A DNA stretch of 64,000 nucleotides from Bacteroidota bacterium (GCA_016868585.1 VGGR01000002.1:124001-188000), one strand, 5' to 3'. Numbered from the stretch's first letter, positions 1 through 8,791 are shown. The notes: generated from the sequence alone by a model not told the origin. Numbers and translations are program-made.

Positions 1-338
1 ATATGGGAGATGTAAAAACAGGTATTTGGTCGGAGCTTACCGCCAAAAAGCCAATAGATGTTTATCGTAGAAATCTCCAAAAATCCTATGTTAACACCCT
101 AATCAATATTTTAAACCCACCTGCCACTGCAACAGTATCTCCGGGGGGTGGTTTTGGCTCCATTGCGCCTAGCCTTGTAAGTGCCGAAAAATCAGATGTT
201 AAAACCGTGGTAAGATCCCATTTACAACAGTTAAAAACGGATGCAAGCAATGCAACAGCCATTTACACGGATACCATGAGTAAAATTCATTTACGGGATA
301 TTAGTGATAGAATTACTAAAGCTTTGGATCCTAAATAA
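1..338 (+). CDS. C-terminal end of a zinc-dependent metalloprotease (partial)
   Basis: The frame is open to the left edge and ends at 338, so only about the last 111 residues are present. The fragment reads like the C-terminal tail of the large secreted zinc metalloproteases of Bacteroidota (DUF5117/DUF4953 type): a GIWSEL stretch, then IDVYRRNLQKSYV, a spacer, and a final HLRDISDRITKALDPK. In that family the HExxH catalytic site lies several hundred residues upstream, outside the window, so catalysis cannot be confirmed here. The first ATG at position 3 is probably internal. The family call rests on remembered tail similarity only. A strong terminator follows the stop codon. Confidence 0.62.
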   Translation, partial: MGDVKTGIWSELTAKKPIDVYRRNLQKSYVNTLINILNPPATATVSPGGGFGSIAPSLVSAEKSDVKTVVRSHLQQLKTDASNATAIYTDTMSKIHLRDISDRITKALDPK

Positions 339-360
339 TTACAATTTGAGTCTGAATAGT

Positions 361-395
361 AAAACCAGGCTTGACTCAAAAGAGCCTGGTTTTTT
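361..395 (+). terminator. Rho-independent terminator after the metalloprotease
   Basis: A perfect 10-bp stem, AAAACCAGGC at 361-370 pairing with GCCTGGTTTT at 384-393, is followed by a T run. It separates the protease gene from the rpmI-rplT unit. Confidence 0.85.
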
Positions 396-396
396 A

Positions 397-426
397 TTGC
401 CCATAAGTTAGTTTAGCTTACCTTTG
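397..426 (+). promoter_or_regulatory. Bacteroidota-type promoter for rpmI-rplT
   Basis: TTG at 397-399 and TACCTTTG at 419-426 are separated by 19 bp, an exact fit to the Bacteroidota housekeeping promoter (TTG, 19-bp spacer, TAnnTTTG). It sits directly after the terminator. Transcription should start near 430, leaving a leader of about 75 nt before rpmI. Confidence 0.75.
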
Positions 427-427
427 C

Positions 428-484
428 AACCCATTACCGAAGAGGTTCGATAAAGGTCCCCCTGTGGGGAATGCCTCAAGGGTT
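428..484 (+). promoter_or_regulatory. Structured 5' leader of rpmI-rplT, possible autoregulatory RNA
   Basis: Three nested complementary segments lie between promoter and start codon: AACCC 428-432 with GGGTT 480-484, GAGG 442-445 with CCTC 474-477, and TCCCC 457-461 with GGGGA 466-470. L20 represses its own operon through leader RNA in other phyla, so a regulatory leader is plausible here. The link is inference. The outermost stem may overlap the transcription start and so be incomplete in the RNA. Confidence 0.4.
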
Positions 485-504
485 AAACAGTAATAATATT
501 ACCT

Positions 505-702
505 ATGCCAAAGGTAAAAACCAATTCTAGTGCCAAAAAACGCTTTAAAGTGACTGGTACCGGAAAAATCATGCACCAAAAGAGTTTTAAGCGACACCTT
601 CTTACTAAAAAGTCTAAAAAAAGCAAACGCAACATGCGTTTAGATGGGACTGTTGCTAATTCACATGTTGATTTTGTAAAACGACTTCTACGACTTAAGT
701 AA
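505..702 (+). CDS. rpmI: 50S ribosomal protein L35
   Basis: This 65-residue, strongly basic protein has the L35 pattern: an [20 protein letters not shown] start, a [19 protein letters not shown] core and a conserved [17 protein letters not shown] tail. L35 is a component of the large ribosomal subunit. Its length is normal for the family. It is followed 33 bp later by rplT, the usual partner. Elsewhere infC normally precedes rpmI, but here the upstream gene is a metalloprotease and rpmI has its own promoter. Confidence 0.97.
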   Translation: MPKVKTNSSAKKRFKVTGTGKIMHQKSFKRHLLTKKSKKSKRNMRLDGTVANSHVDFVKRLLRLK

Positions 703-735
703 TCAAACTCTTTTCTCAACCTTAATTGCTGAATT

Positions 736-1080
736 ATGCCACGTTCAAAAAATGCCGTCGCTCCCAAAGCAAGACGTAAAAAAATATTAAAACAAGCCAA
801 AGGCTTTTATGGTAAACGCAAGAATGTTTTAACCGTTGCCAAAAATGTTGTCGAAAAAGGTATGACCTACATGTTTGTGGGTCGTAAGTTAAAAAAACGC
901 GAATACCGTTCCTTGTGGATAGCTCGTATCAACGCTGCTGTTCGTGAAGAGGGGCTTACTTATTCCGTATTCATCAAAAAACTACAGGAAAAAGGAATTG
1001 AGCTAGATCGCAAGGTGCTTGCCGATCTTGCAATGAACAACCCCGAAACATTTAAGGGGTTAGTGAGCGCTGTAAAATAA
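736..1080 (+). CDS. rplT: 50S ribosomal protein L20
   Basis: The 114-residue protein matches L20 in length and composition. The basic N-terminal arm ([20 protein letters not shown]) is followed by [36 protein letters not shown] and a C-terminal helix ending in a FKGLVSAVK tail. L20 binds 23S rRNA early in 50S assembly and in other bacteria also represses its own operon. It is co-transcribed with rpmI, and a terminator lies 28 bp after the stop. Confidence 0.97.
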   Translation: MPRSKNAVAPKARRKKILKQAKGFYGKRKNVLTVAKNVVEKGMTYMFVGRKLKKREYRSLWIARINAAVREEGLTYSVFIKKLQEKGIELDRKVLADLAMNNPETFKGLVSAVK

Positions 1081-1107
1081 ATACGCTCACTCAACAGTTA
1101 ACTTACC

Positions 1108-1130
1108 AAGGGCTTCCTGGCCCTTTTTTT
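1108..1130 (+). terminator. Terminator of the rpmI-rplT operon
   Basis: AAGGGC at 1108-1113 pairs with GCCCTT at 1120-1125 around a 6-nt loop and is followed by a run of seven T. It touches the stop codon of the convergent minus-strand gene. Confidence 0.85.
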
Positions 1131-1485
1131 ATTGTAAATTAGGCGACAAAATAACCAGTATCGAATAAATTACACCCGGAAGCCAGAACAATAGAGATAA
1201 CAAAAGGCTGATCCAAAATCTGGAATTTATTTTTCCTTCTTTTAGATAAACCGATAGCGGAGGTAGAAGTACGGCCAGAATGAACAAGAAAGCAAGCTTG
1301 GTTTTTTCAACCTCCACCAGCTTTTGAAAGCTTTTTCTAAGCTTTTTTAGGCCGTATTTTGAAGCACTTTTAGTTGCGGTGCTGTGTTTTTCCTTTACCG
1401 CAGGGTGAACTAATGGGACTGAATAAGAGGCGGTTGCTCCATTGATAAAAAACAAAAAAAGGAAACCTAGAAAAAAGTAGCGCAT
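1129..1485 (-). CDS. YqaE/Pmp3-family membrane protein with N-terminal signal peptide
   Basis: The 118-residue protein starts with a signal-type hydrophobic segment (residues about 2-18, ending near GATAS), followed by a basic linker rich in Lys and Ser. The C-terminal 55 residues carry two membrane segments with the Pmp3 pattern: AVLLPPLSVYL, then a short KEGKINSRFW turn, then LLFWLPGVIYSILVIL. Stand-alone Pmp3 proteins are about 55 residues and affect membrane potential and salt tolerance in other organisms; the N-terminal extension here is a Bacteroidota-style variant. It is the second gene of a two-gene unit, 7 bp after a small membrane protein gene. Confidence 0.72.
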   Translation of the reverse strand: MRYFFLGFLFLFFINGATASYSVPLVHPAVKEKHSTATKSASKYGLKKLRKSFQKLVEVEKTKLAFLFILAVLLPPLSVYLKEGKINSRFWISLLLSLLFWLPGVIYSILVILSPNLQ

Positions 1486-1492
1486 GGAAATA

Positions 1493-1648
1493 TTATATGA
1501 TGTCCATTGCTTTTACTAATGCAGTAGTTTGGAAGGGAAGGATAAGCGACAGCCACTCCCAATGTGTGGCAATGGCCAAGATCAGGGCCGCAGTCGATGC
1601 AAAGAAAACCAACCACCAAAGTCCTTTATTCTTTTTAGTCTGTTCCAT
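1493..1648 (-). CDS. Small membrane protein, 51 residues, function unknown
   Basis: Translating the minus strand from the ATG at 1648 gives a 51-residue protein beginning MEQTKKNKGLWWLVFFAST and ending VKAMDII. A charged N-terminus is followed by one hydrophobic helix (about residues 10-27), a Trp-rich turn (HWEWL) and a second hydrophobic stretch. A TAnnTTTG box lies 15 bp upstream, and the Pmp3-like gene begins 7 bp downstream in the same direction. These points support a real gene that length cut-offs would miss. No known family is recognised. Confidence 0.7.
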   Translation of the reverse strand: MEQTKKNKGLWWLVFFASTAALILAIATHWEWLSLILPFQTTALVKAMDII

Positions 1649-1663
1649 TTTTTCTAGTTTATG

Positions 1664-1671
1664 CAAAAATA
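1664..1671 (-). promoter_or_regulatory. Promoter -7 box for the 51-residue protein/Pmp3 unit
   Basis: On the minus strand this reads TATTTTTG, fitting TAnnTTTG, 15 bp before the ATG at 1648. No convincing TTG element is seen at the standard spacing. Confidence 0.5.
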
Positions 1672-1785
1672 AAGTCTATCCTTAAATTACTAAAATCAAA
1701 ACTCAAAAACCTTACTTGAATTGTTGATTTTCACTATTTTCGCCATGTGTTTCGTATACACATTAGCTTGATTGCCAATTAGATT

Positions 1786-4218
1786 GTGCCCCGCCTGCAA
1801 TTCAATATACGATTCCGCACCCAGTATGGGCAACAGCTCCTCATTATAGGAAACAGCCCGGCATTGGGTCAGTTAAAACAAGAGAATGCCATCCCCATGT
1901 GTTTTCTTGATCAGGAAACCTGGCAGCTTGAAGTAGATGTTCCTTTTCGTGGGAAAAATACTCCGCTACACTATAAATATCTATTGAAAAACCAAGATGG
2001 GTCATTTTGTGCGGAGTGGGGGAATGACCGAGTGATTGGACTAACATCAAGCTTCCAGACCTATGTATTATTTGACACTTGGAATCATGCAGGAGATTAC
2101 GAGAATGCTTTTTTTACAACCCCTTTTCAAGAAGTTCTTTTATTAAAGCATAAAAAATTTTCCAAAAAAACCGGAACAGGCTCTTATATCTTTCGTGTAA
2201 AAGCACCATTGCTGCAACCTTATCAACAAGTTTGTTTATTGGGAAATACGCAACGCTTGCATAGTTGGTCTACGGAACAGCCTCTTTTGCTGCAAAAAAG
2301 AAAAAATTGGTGGGAAATTGCGTTGGAACTGGAAGAGGAGTTGTTCCCTATTTCCTACAAGTATGGAATATGGGACGTTGAGCAGAAGCAGTTTGTGCAG
2401 TACGAAGAAGGAGATAACAGAGTATTACCTGCCTCATTAAAGCAATCCAGCAGCTGCATTTGCATGCATGACGGATTTATTAAACTACCTAACAATTCCT
2501 GGCGGGGGGCTGGTGTTTCAATCCCGGTCTTTTGCTTGAGAACCAAGCAAAGTTTTGGGATCGGCGAATTTACCGATATAAAAAAGCTGGCTGATTGGTC
2601 TCAAGCTGCCGGATTACGATTGATTCAGTTGCTTCCCATTAATGATACAATTGCCTCGCAAACCTGGCAGGATTCCTACCCCTATGCAGCCATTTCTGCT
2701 TTTGCCTTACATCCTATCTACATCAACCTTGCATTGGTTGCAGGCACAAAACACGCGGTTCTCCTGAGACCACTTCGTAAAGTACAGGAGCAACTGAATA
2801 ATAAAAAAGCAATTGATTACGAAGCTGTAATCAGGATAAAGTTGGAAACACTGCGAAAGCTTTATGAAGTGCAGGGTTCAGCTACTTTAGAAGCCCCGGA
2901 TTTTCTTAGTTTTTTTCAGCAAAACAAACATTGGCTAAAACCGTATGCAGCTTTTTGTTATTATCGAGATCAATTTGGCACAACGCAATTTGTAAACTGG
3001 CCTAATGCTTCAACGTATGATGCTGCTGATACAGATCAGCTATTCAAAAGTATTGCTACCCGTAAAAAGGTCAATTTCTATGCATACGTCCAATTTCACT
3101 TGGATCTGCAACTGAAAGAAGCCGTTGCTTACACCCATAAAAAAGGCTTGGTGTTAAAAGGAGATATTCCAATTGGAATTTATCGCTATGGTGTTGATGC
3201 TTGGGTTGATCCCACATTGTATAATATGGACTGGCAAACAGGTGCTCCTCCAGACGATTTTACCTCCATCGGTCAAAACTGGGGATTTCAAACTTACAAC
3301 TGGAAAAAAATGCAACAAGACGGCTTTGCATGGTGGAAACAGCGTTTTGAACAAATGAGTTATTACTTCGACACCTTTCGTATTGACCATATGTTAGGTT
3401 TTTTTAGAATATGGGGTATTCCAACAAGTGCTGTACAAGGAGTATTAAGCAGGTTTGTCCCCTGTCTTCCTATTACGCGGGAAGAATTGCAGCAACAAGG
3501 TATCACTGTCGATCTTACTGGTTTTTGTAAGCCGTATATCAACGATGATGTGTTGTCACAGTTGCCAACTGAAGTGAAGGATAAACTCTTTGCATCATAT
3601 CATGATTATTTTTACCGAAGGCAAGATCATTTTGGGTATCCGGAAGCTGTGCAAAAGCTTCCCTTTTTAAAGGAAGCGACCAATAGGTTGATCTGTGGTG
3701 AAGATTTAGGGATGGTTCCCTATTGCGTTCCCGATGTTATGAATCAGACGGGGATTTTATGCTTGGAAATCCGACGAATGCCCAAAGATCCTTCGCAGTC
3801 CTATTTCAACCTTGTTCAAGCTCCTTACTTATCGGTAGTAACTCCATCTATCCATGATATGAGCACCATACGAGGCTGGTGGGAGGAAGATCGTACTCGT
3901 ACCCAACAGTTTTACAATCAAGTAATGGAACAATGGGGGGAAGCCCCACAATATTGCGAGGCATGGATCAATCGAGCTATTGTAGTACAACACCTGAAAT
4001 CTCCCGCCATGTGGAGTATTTTTCAATTACAGGATTTGCTGGGCATGAGTGAAGCGGTTCGAAGCAAGGATCCTCAAGAGGAGCGGATCAATGACCCTGC
4101 TAACCCAAAACATTACTGGCAGTATAGGCTTCACATGAATCTGGAGGATTTAATCAAAGATGATGTGTTCACATCTTTGGTACGGCAGACAATTGCTAAT
4201 GCAGGCAGGATCAAATAA
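1786..4218 (+). CDS. malQ: 4-alpha-glucanotransferase (amylomaltase, GH77) with two starch-binding domains
   Basis: The 810-residue protein transfers alpha-1,4-glucan segments between maltooligosaccharides in glycogen or maltose metabolism, probably in the cytoplasm because no signal peptide is seen. Two CBM20-like domains occupy roughly residues 1-110 and 130-240, each with the GN(S/T)xxLG motif. The GH77 barrel follows: IGEF.D near 265, the nucleophile motif FRIDHMLGFFR near 535, GEDLGMVP near 640 and SIHDMSTIRGWW near 690. This architecture matches the plant DPE2/bacterial long-form MalQ. The start codon is GTG; no nearer in-frame ATG fits the first CBM20 strand. The downstream epimerase gene begins 33 bp later. 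Confidence 0.92.
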   Translation: MPRLQFNIRFRTQYGQQLLIIGNSPALGQLKQENAIPMCFLDQETWQLEVDVPFRGKNTPLHYKYLLKNQDGSFCAEWGNDRVIGLTSSFQTYVLFDTWNHAGDYENAFFTTPFQEVLLLKHKKFSKKTGTGSYIFRVKAPLLQPYQQVCLLGNTQRLHSWSTEQPLLLQKRKNWWEIALELEEELFPISYKYGIWDVEQKQFVQYEEGDNRVLPASLKQSSSCICMHDGFIKLPNNSWRGAGVSIPVFCLRTKQSFGIGEFTDIKKLADWSQAAGLRLIQLLPINDTIASQTWQDSYPYAAISAFALHPIYINLALVAGTKHAVLLRPLRKVQEQLNNKKAIDYEAVIRIKLETLRKLYEVQGSATLEAPDFLSFFQQNKHWLKPYAAFCYYRDQFGTTQFVNWPNASTYDAADTDQLFKSIATRKKVNFYAYVQFHLDLQLKEAVAYTHKKGLVLKGDIPIGIYRYGVDAWVDPTLYNMDWQTGAPPDDFTSIGQNWGFQTYNWKKMQQDGFAWWKQRFEQMSYYFDTFRIDHMLGFFRIWGIPTSAVQGVLSRFVPCLPITREELQQQGITVDLTGFCKPYINDDVLSQLPTEVKDKLFASYHDYFYRRQDHFGYPEAVQKLPFLKEATNRLICGEDLGMVPYCVPDVMNQTGILCLEIRRMPKDPSQSYFNLVQAPYLSVVTPSIHDMSTIRGWWEEDRTRTQQFYNQVMEQWGEAPQYCEAWINRAIVVQHLKSPAMWSIFQLQDLLGMSEAVRSKDPQEERINDPANPKHYWQYRLHMNLEDLIKDDVFTSLVRQTIANAGRIK

Positions 4219-4251
4219 TAGCCTTAGTGCTATCTTCGCACAAAGCAATGT

Positions 4252-5283
4252 ATGCAGGTTCGCTATTGGGCACATGAATTACCATTTCGACATCCATTCA
4301 CTATTTCTAAGGGAACAAAAACGCATCAACCCACCTTGGTGGTTGAGTTGCAGAGTGGAAACCGATGTGGATATGGAGAAGCTCCGGCAATCTCATATTA
4401 TCAAGTGAGCTTAGAAAGCCTCGTGGACACATTAGAAAAAAACAGAACTTCCATTGAGCGATTTGTTTTTACTGACCCAGAACGATTTTGGCACTTTCTA
4501 CATCACTTAATTCCTGCCCATCCCTTTTTAATCTGTGCATTAGATATGGCTGGTTGGGATCTTTATGCACAAGGGAAAGGAGTGCCTCTTTATAAGTTAT
4601 GGGGAGGCACGGGTTTGTCGGGTCCTGTTACCGATTTTACCATTGGAATGGATACCCCCGACCGCATGCTTCAAAAGATGCTGGAAAGGCCTTGGCCAAT
4701 TTATAAAATAAAGGTGGGTTCATCTGAAGATATCCCTACGCTTGAACTACTTCGCGCAAATACAACGGTTCCTTTCCGTGTGGACGCCAATGCCGGCTGG
4801 GATTATGATACCGCTTTGCAAATTATCCCGCAGTTGAAAGCACTAGGGGTAGAATTAATAGAGCAACCATTGCCAAAAGAAAGTGTAGAGGAAATGAAGT
4901 TATTGAAGGCAGTTTCTTCCTTGCCATTGATTGCCGATGAGTCTTGCGTTTCAGAAAAAGATGTTTCTGTCTGCGCCACTAATTTTGATGGGATCAATAT
5001 CAAGCTAACCAAATGCGGTGGTATTACGCCAGCAAGACGAATGATAGAACAGGCTCGTTCACTTGGGCTAAAAATAATGTTGGGTAGTATGAATGAGTCC
5101 ACAATTGGTTCAGCTGCTATTGGACATTTGAGTGAATGGGTAGATTATTTGGATATGGATGGCCCCCTGTTGCTAGCCGAGGATCTTTCCAGCGGTCTCA
5201 CTTATCAGGATGGCGTCATTGGTCTTCCTGATCAAACTGGATTGGGAGTTGTCTACAGGGGGGTTCAAAAAAATGAACGATAG
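4252..5283 (+). CDS. Dipeptide epimerase (enolase superfamily, L-Ala-D/L-Glu epimerase type)
   Basis: The 343-residue protein has the muconate-lactonizing/dipeptide epimerase layout. A capping domain comes first (PFRHPFTISKG, GYGEAP). The barrel carries the catalytic KxK lysine (YKIKVG), metal ligands in VDANAGWD, IEQPL and ADES, the second catalytic lysine in IKLTKCGG, and the terminal GSMNESTIG motif. L-Ala-D/L-Glu epimerases invert the glutamate centre of murein-derived dipeptides during peptidoglycan recycling. Exact dipeptide specificity cannot be read from sequence. It probably shares a transcript with malQ. Confidence 0.85.
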   Translation: MQVRYWAHELPFRHPFTISKGTKTHQPTLVVELQSGNRCGYGEAPAISYYQVSLESLVDTLEKNRTSIERFVFTDPERFWHFLHHLIPAHPFLICALDMAGWDLYAQGKGVPLYKLWGGTGLSGPVTDFTIGMDTPDRMLQKMLERPWPIYKIKVGSSEDIPTLELLRANTTVPFRVDANAGWDYDTALQIIPQLKALGVELIEQPLPKESVEEMKLLKAVSSLPLIADESCVSEKDVSVCATNFDGINIKLTKCGGITPARRMIEQARSLGLKIMLGSMNESTIGSAAIGHLSEWVDYLDMDGPLLLAEDLSSGLTYQDGVIGLPDQTGLGVVYRGVQKNER

Positions 5284-5324
5284 CGATATACAACATGTTA
5301 TAGCAACACTATTAAAACATTGAA

Positions 5325-7241
5325 ATGGCCTGGAGGGATCAACAAGCATTTATTGAAGCATTGGAAAAAAACGGAGAGCTCATTCGAATCAAATCGTATG
5401 TGGACCCACGTCTGGAAATTGCCGAGATAACCGATCGTGTTAGTAAATCGGGCGGTGGTGGGAAAGCACTTTTATTTGAAAATACGGGTACTGACTTTCC
5501 TATTTTGATGAACGGGTATGGAAGTGAGAAAAGAATGTGTATGGCATTGGGAGTAGATTCCTTTGATGCAATTACTCGTGCAATTGAAGACCTATTTAAG
5601 CTGCTATCATCTCCCAAAGAAAATATGCTTGACAAACTTCGCTTACTTCCCAAGCTGGGTCAATTTGCCAGCTGGATGCCAAAAGTTATCCATGGGAAAG
5701 GGGCTTGCCAGGAGTTTGTGATGTTGAATCCTGATCTCCGTAAGATCCCTGTTTTAACTTGTTGGCCTAAAGATGGAGGACCATTTATCACCTTGCCCGT
5801 TATACATACTAAAGACCCTGAAACTAAAAGCAGGAATGTAGGAATGTATCGCATGCAGGTATTTGGCCCTTCTTTGACGGGTATGCACTGGCATAAACAT
5901 AAGGTTAGCGCTAAGCATTTTAATGCCTATAAAAAAACCGGTATTAAGATGCCGGTTGCTGTTTCGCTGGGTGGTGACCCGGTTTATGCTTATAGTGCCA
6001 CAGCGCCATTGCCAGAAAATGTAGATGAGTACATGTTGGCTGGCTTTCTGCGCAAGAAAAAGGTAGAATTGGTCCGTTGTATTACCCAACCCGAAATAGA
6101 AGTTCCGGCTGATGCGGACATTATCATTGAGGGATACGTGGATCCGGCTGAAGAATTGATATGGGAAGGGCCTTTTGGCGATCATACAGGCTATTATTCA
6201 TTGCCAGATTGGTATCCTCGTTTTCATGTAACTGCCATTACCTATAAAAAAAATGCAATCTATCCTGCCACTATTGTTGGTATCCCTCCACAGGAGGATG
6301 CTTGGCTAGGAAAAGCAACTGAACGTATTTTTCTGGCTCCCATTAAAATGACAATGATTCCTGAGATCATGGACATGGATATGCCGGTAGAGGGAGTTTT
6401 TCATAACCTGGTAATTACTCAGATCAATAAGGAATATGCAGGGCAGGGACAAAAAGTAATGAATGCAATGTGGGGTGCTGGGCAAATGATGTTCAATAAA
6501 ATCTTAGTGCTAGCAGATCAAGGCATTACCATTAACGCCTATCGAGAATTAGCAAAATATATTTTCGCAAACTTAAACCCCGCAACGGATATATCTTTTT
6601 CCACCGGCCCCATGGATGTCTTGGATCATAGCTGTAGCAAAATGGGATTTGGAGGCAAGATGTGCATAGACGGAACAAAAAAGTCAAATGAAGAACAAGA
6701 GGAAGAGTATACTTGTCCGACATTAAGCATGCCTTCTTCTGCACTAAAAGACATGCTGCTACAGCATACGCCTTCTATACGAGACGTAAATACAAATCTC
6801 ATTGATCTTGACATTCCTTGTATTTTGGTAGCCGTTGAAAAAAATAAGCCAGGGCATGTAAGAGAATTACATCATTGTATTGCCTCTTTGCCATCTATGG
6901 CCAGTATCAAAATGATCCTTTATGTGGAGCATACGGTAAATCCCAACGATCTGGCAACCAGCCTATGGCGTTTTTGTAATAACCTAGATCCTAAGCGGGA
7001 TGGCTTTCTTTATAAATCAACTGGTTCCCCTTACACAGCATGTATGGGTCTCGATGGAACAAGAAAAACCAAAGAGTTTGACAATTTTCAACGGGATTGG
7101 CCAAACATAATTGTTGCTGATCTGGCCACAATAGAAAAAGTTGACAAAAAATGGGATCAACTTGGTCTAGGAGCTTTTCTTCCATCTCCTTCGCTTAAAT
7201 ACAAGGATCAACTTTATGGTGAAGAAGCAGTGGTTCAATAA
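5325..7241 (+). CDS. UbiD-family decarboxylase, menaquinone-type
   Basis: The 638-residue protein belongs to the UbiD family, which decarboxylates aromatic or polyprenylated acids using prenylated FMN. Recognisable blocks are IEALEKNGELIRI at the N-terminus, the metal/cofactor region EGPFGDHTGYYS near residue 280, YPATIVGIPPQEDAWLGK near 310 and a long C-terminal segment. It is longer than E. coli UbiD (about 500 residues) and fits the long subgroup assigned to menaquinone biosynthesis by the futalosine route. No other mqn gene is nearby, so the pathway is inferred. It ends at a strong terminator. Confidence 0.8.
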   Translation: MAWRDQQAFIEALEKNGELIRIKSYVDPRLEIAEITDRVSKSGGGGKALLFENTGTDFPILMNGYGSEKRMCMALGVDSFDAITRAIEDLFKLLSSPKENMLDKLRLLPKLGQFASWMPKVIHGKGACQEFVMLNPDLRKIPVLTCWPKDGGPFITLPVIHTKDPETKSRNVGMYRMQVFGPSLTGMHWHKHKVSAKHFNAYKKTGIKMPVAVSLGGDPVYAYSATAPLPENVDEYMLAGFLRKKKVELVRCITQPEIEVPADADIIIEGYVDPAEELIWEGPFGDHTGYYSLPDWYPRFHVTAITYKKNAIYPATIVGIPPQEDAWLGKATERIFLAPIKMTMIPEIMDMDMPVEGVFHNLVITQINKEYAGQGQKVMNAMWGAGQMMFNKILVLADQGITINAYRELAKYIFANLNPATDISFSTGPMDVLDHSCSKMGFGGKMCIDGTKKSNEEQEEEYTCPTLSMPSSALKDMLLQHTPSIRDVNTNLIDLDIPCILVAVEKNKPGHVRELHHCIASLPSMASIKMILYVEHTVNPNDLATSLWRFCNNLDPKRDGFLYKSTGSPYTACMGLDGTRKTKEFDNFQRDWPNIIVADLATIEKVDKKWDQLGLGAFLPSPSLKYKDQLYGEEAVVQ

Positions 7242-7255
7242 GGAATTGTTATACG

Positions 7256-7279
7256 AAAACCGCCAGAAGGCGGTTTTTT
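7256..7279 (+). terminator. Terminator between the UbiD-type gene and ndk
   Basis: AAAACCGCC at 7256-7264 pairs with GGCGGTTTT at 7269-7277 around an AGAA tetraloop, with T residues on the plus strand and four on the minus strand. It may serve both convergent genes. Confidence 0.85.
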
Positions 7280-7303
7280 CAAAGTAAAATTATACCCGTG
7301 TAA

Positions 7304-7720
7304 TTAGCATTGTTCTAGCCCAGAAAAAAAGAAGGCAGATTCAATTGCTGCATTCGCATCACTATCGCTACCATGAATAGCGTTTTCTCCAACAGAACTA
7401 GCAAATAATTTTCTAATTGTTCCATCCTCTGCAACAGCGGGGTTGGTAGCCCCAATCAATTTTCTGAAGTTATCTACTGCATTTTCTTTTTCCACGATGG
7501 CCGCAATAATTGGGCCGCTGCTCATAAACGATACCAGCTCCCCATAGAATGGGCGTTCGCGGTGAATGGCATAGAATACTCCAGCCTTCTCTTCGGAGAG
7601 GTGAAGCATTTTTAACGCTTTGATGGAGAATCCCTCTTTTATAATCCGATCTAAAATTGCGCCACTATGACCCTTGCGAAAAGCGTCTGGCTTAATCATG
7701 ATGAAAGTTCGGTTACTCAT
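7304..7720 (-). CDS. ndk: Nucleoside diphosphate kinase
   Basis: The 138-residue enzyme transfers the gamma phosphate of ATP to nucleoside diphosphates. It opens with the typical [13 protein letters not shown] and contains the active-site histidine in [20 protein letters not shown]. Length is normal for bacterial Ndk. The gene is divergent from nrnA, with which it shares a 57-bp promoter region, and convergent with the UbiD-type gene. Confidence 0.97.
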   Translation of the reverse strand: MSNRTFIMIKPDAFRKGHSGAILDRIIKEGFSIKALKMLHLSEEKAGVFYAIHRERPFYGELVSFMSSGPIIAAIVEKENAVDNFRKLIGATNPAVAEDGTIRKLFASSVGENAIHGSDSDANAAIESAFFFSGLEQC

Positions 7721-7740
7721 TTGTGATGTGTTTAGCGCCG

Positions 7741-7748
7741 CAAAGTTA
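7741..7748 (-). promoter_or_regulatory. Promoter -7 box for ndk
   Basis: The minus strand reads TAACTTTG here, 20 bp before the ndk ATG at 7720, fitting TAnnTTTG. It lies back to back with the nrnA box. Confidence 0.55.
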
Positions 7749-7762
7749 CAACTATCTTTCCA

Positions 7763-7770
7763 TACCTTTG
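7763..7770 (+). promoter_or_regulatory. Promoter -7 box for nrnA
   Basis: TACCTTTG lies only 7 bp before the nrnA ATG at 7778, so the message should be leaderless or nearly so. No clear TTG at the usual spacing. Confidence 0.55.
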
Positions 7771-7777
7771 ATCGCTC

Positions 7778-8782
7778 ATGAAGCCAATTTCTGCCCTTTT
7801 TCCTTCCTTGCTAACGCCTCAAAAAGTAGTAATTACTACCCATCAGAAACCTGACGCCGATGCGATGGGGTCCTCGCTTTCATTAGCCCAATATCTTTCC
7901 AAAAAGGGTCATGAGGTTACTGTGATTGCTCCAACCAATTGGGCCGGGTGGGTAAATTGGATGCCCGGCGCTGCAACAGTAATCAATTACGAAAAACAGA
8001 AAGAAAAAGCTGATGTCATTTTAGACAACTCAACTATACTTTTTTGTCTGGATTTTAATGCCTTTTCCCGTACTAAAACCATGGCAGCAAAACTGACCCA
8101 GCTCACTTGCACAAAAGTACTCATTGACCATCACCAAGATCCTGCAATTGATTCGTTTCACTTTGGAATAAACGATACAGCTAAAAGCTCTACTTGCGAA
8201 ATGATTTATGACTTGATTAAAGAAGCAGGCGATTTGTCGCTTATCGATGTGCCAATTGCAGAATGCATATATGCCGGGTTAGTGGCAGATACAGGCTCCT
8301 TTCGTTTTGCCTCCGCACATGCGGGCGTTCATACCATAGTTGTGGATCTTAAATCGCGTGGGTTAGACCACGGAAAAATTCATGAAGGGCTTTATGATAA
8401 TTTCTTAGAAAACCGTTTACGTTTTATTGGGTATGTGCTTCTTCATAGAATGGAGATTTTATATGAGTATAATACGGCTTTGATCACGATCTCGAATTCT
8501 GATTTGCTGAAATTCCAAATAAAAACAGGGGATATCGATGGGCTTGTCAACTATCCACACTCCATTCAAGGAATAAAAATGGTAGCATTAGTAATCGATA
8601 GGGAGGAGGAAAGAAAATGGAGTTTTAGGAGTAAAGGTTCATTCGATTGCAATACATTTGCCCAAACCTTTTTTGAAGGAGGAGGCCATTTCAACGCAGC
8701 GGGCGGAAAAAGCAGTGACTCGCTCGATAAGACGGTTGCCCGATTTAAAGAAATTATTAAAACACAATCATCACTTATTTAA
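7778..8782 (+). CDS. nrnA: DHH/DHHA1 phosphoesterase, oligoribonuclease/pAp-phosphatase type
   Basis: The 334-residue protein is a DHH-family phosphoesterase. The N-terminal DHH domain shows the metal-binding blocks [11 protein letters not shown] near residue 22, LDFNA near 88, LIDHHQDP near 112 and DTGSFRFAS near 175. The C-terminal DHHA1 domain ends with [10 protein letters not shown], the RNA-binding signature. NrnA degrades short oligoribonucleotides and dephosphorylates pAp. The FKBP lipoprotein gene begins 9 bp downstream and is probably co-transcribed. Confidence 0.9.
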   Translation: MKPISALFPSLLTPQKVVITTHQKPDADAMGSSLSLAQYLSKKGHEVTVIAPTNWAGWVNWMPGAATVINYEKQKEKADVILDNSTILFCLDFNAFSRTKTMAAKLTQLTCTKVLIDHHQDPAIDSFHFGINDTAKSSTCEMIYDLIKEAGDLSLIDVPIAECIYAGLVADTGSFRFASAHAGVHTIVVDLKSRGLDHGKIHEGLYDNFLENRLRFIGYVLLHRMEILYEYNTALITISNSDLLKFQIKTGDIDGLVNYPHSIQGIKMVALVIDREEERKWSFRSKGSFDCNTFAQTFFEGGGHFNAAGGKSSDSLDKTVARFKEIIKTQSSLI

Positions 8783-8791
8783 CTCGAATTT

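Noticed and set aside
428-470. A tRNA-like TTCGA near 446
   Set aside because: No acceptor stem, anticodon arm or CCA context can be formed; the segment fits the leader stems better.
483-800. A 105-codon open frame on the minus strand across rpmI
   Set aside because: It is antisense to two well-conserved ribosomal protein genes and has no family resemblance or promoter.
1497-1685. A 62-codon plus-strand frame
   Set aside because: It is the opposite strand of the 51-residue membrane protein gene, which has the better promoter, composition and operon context.
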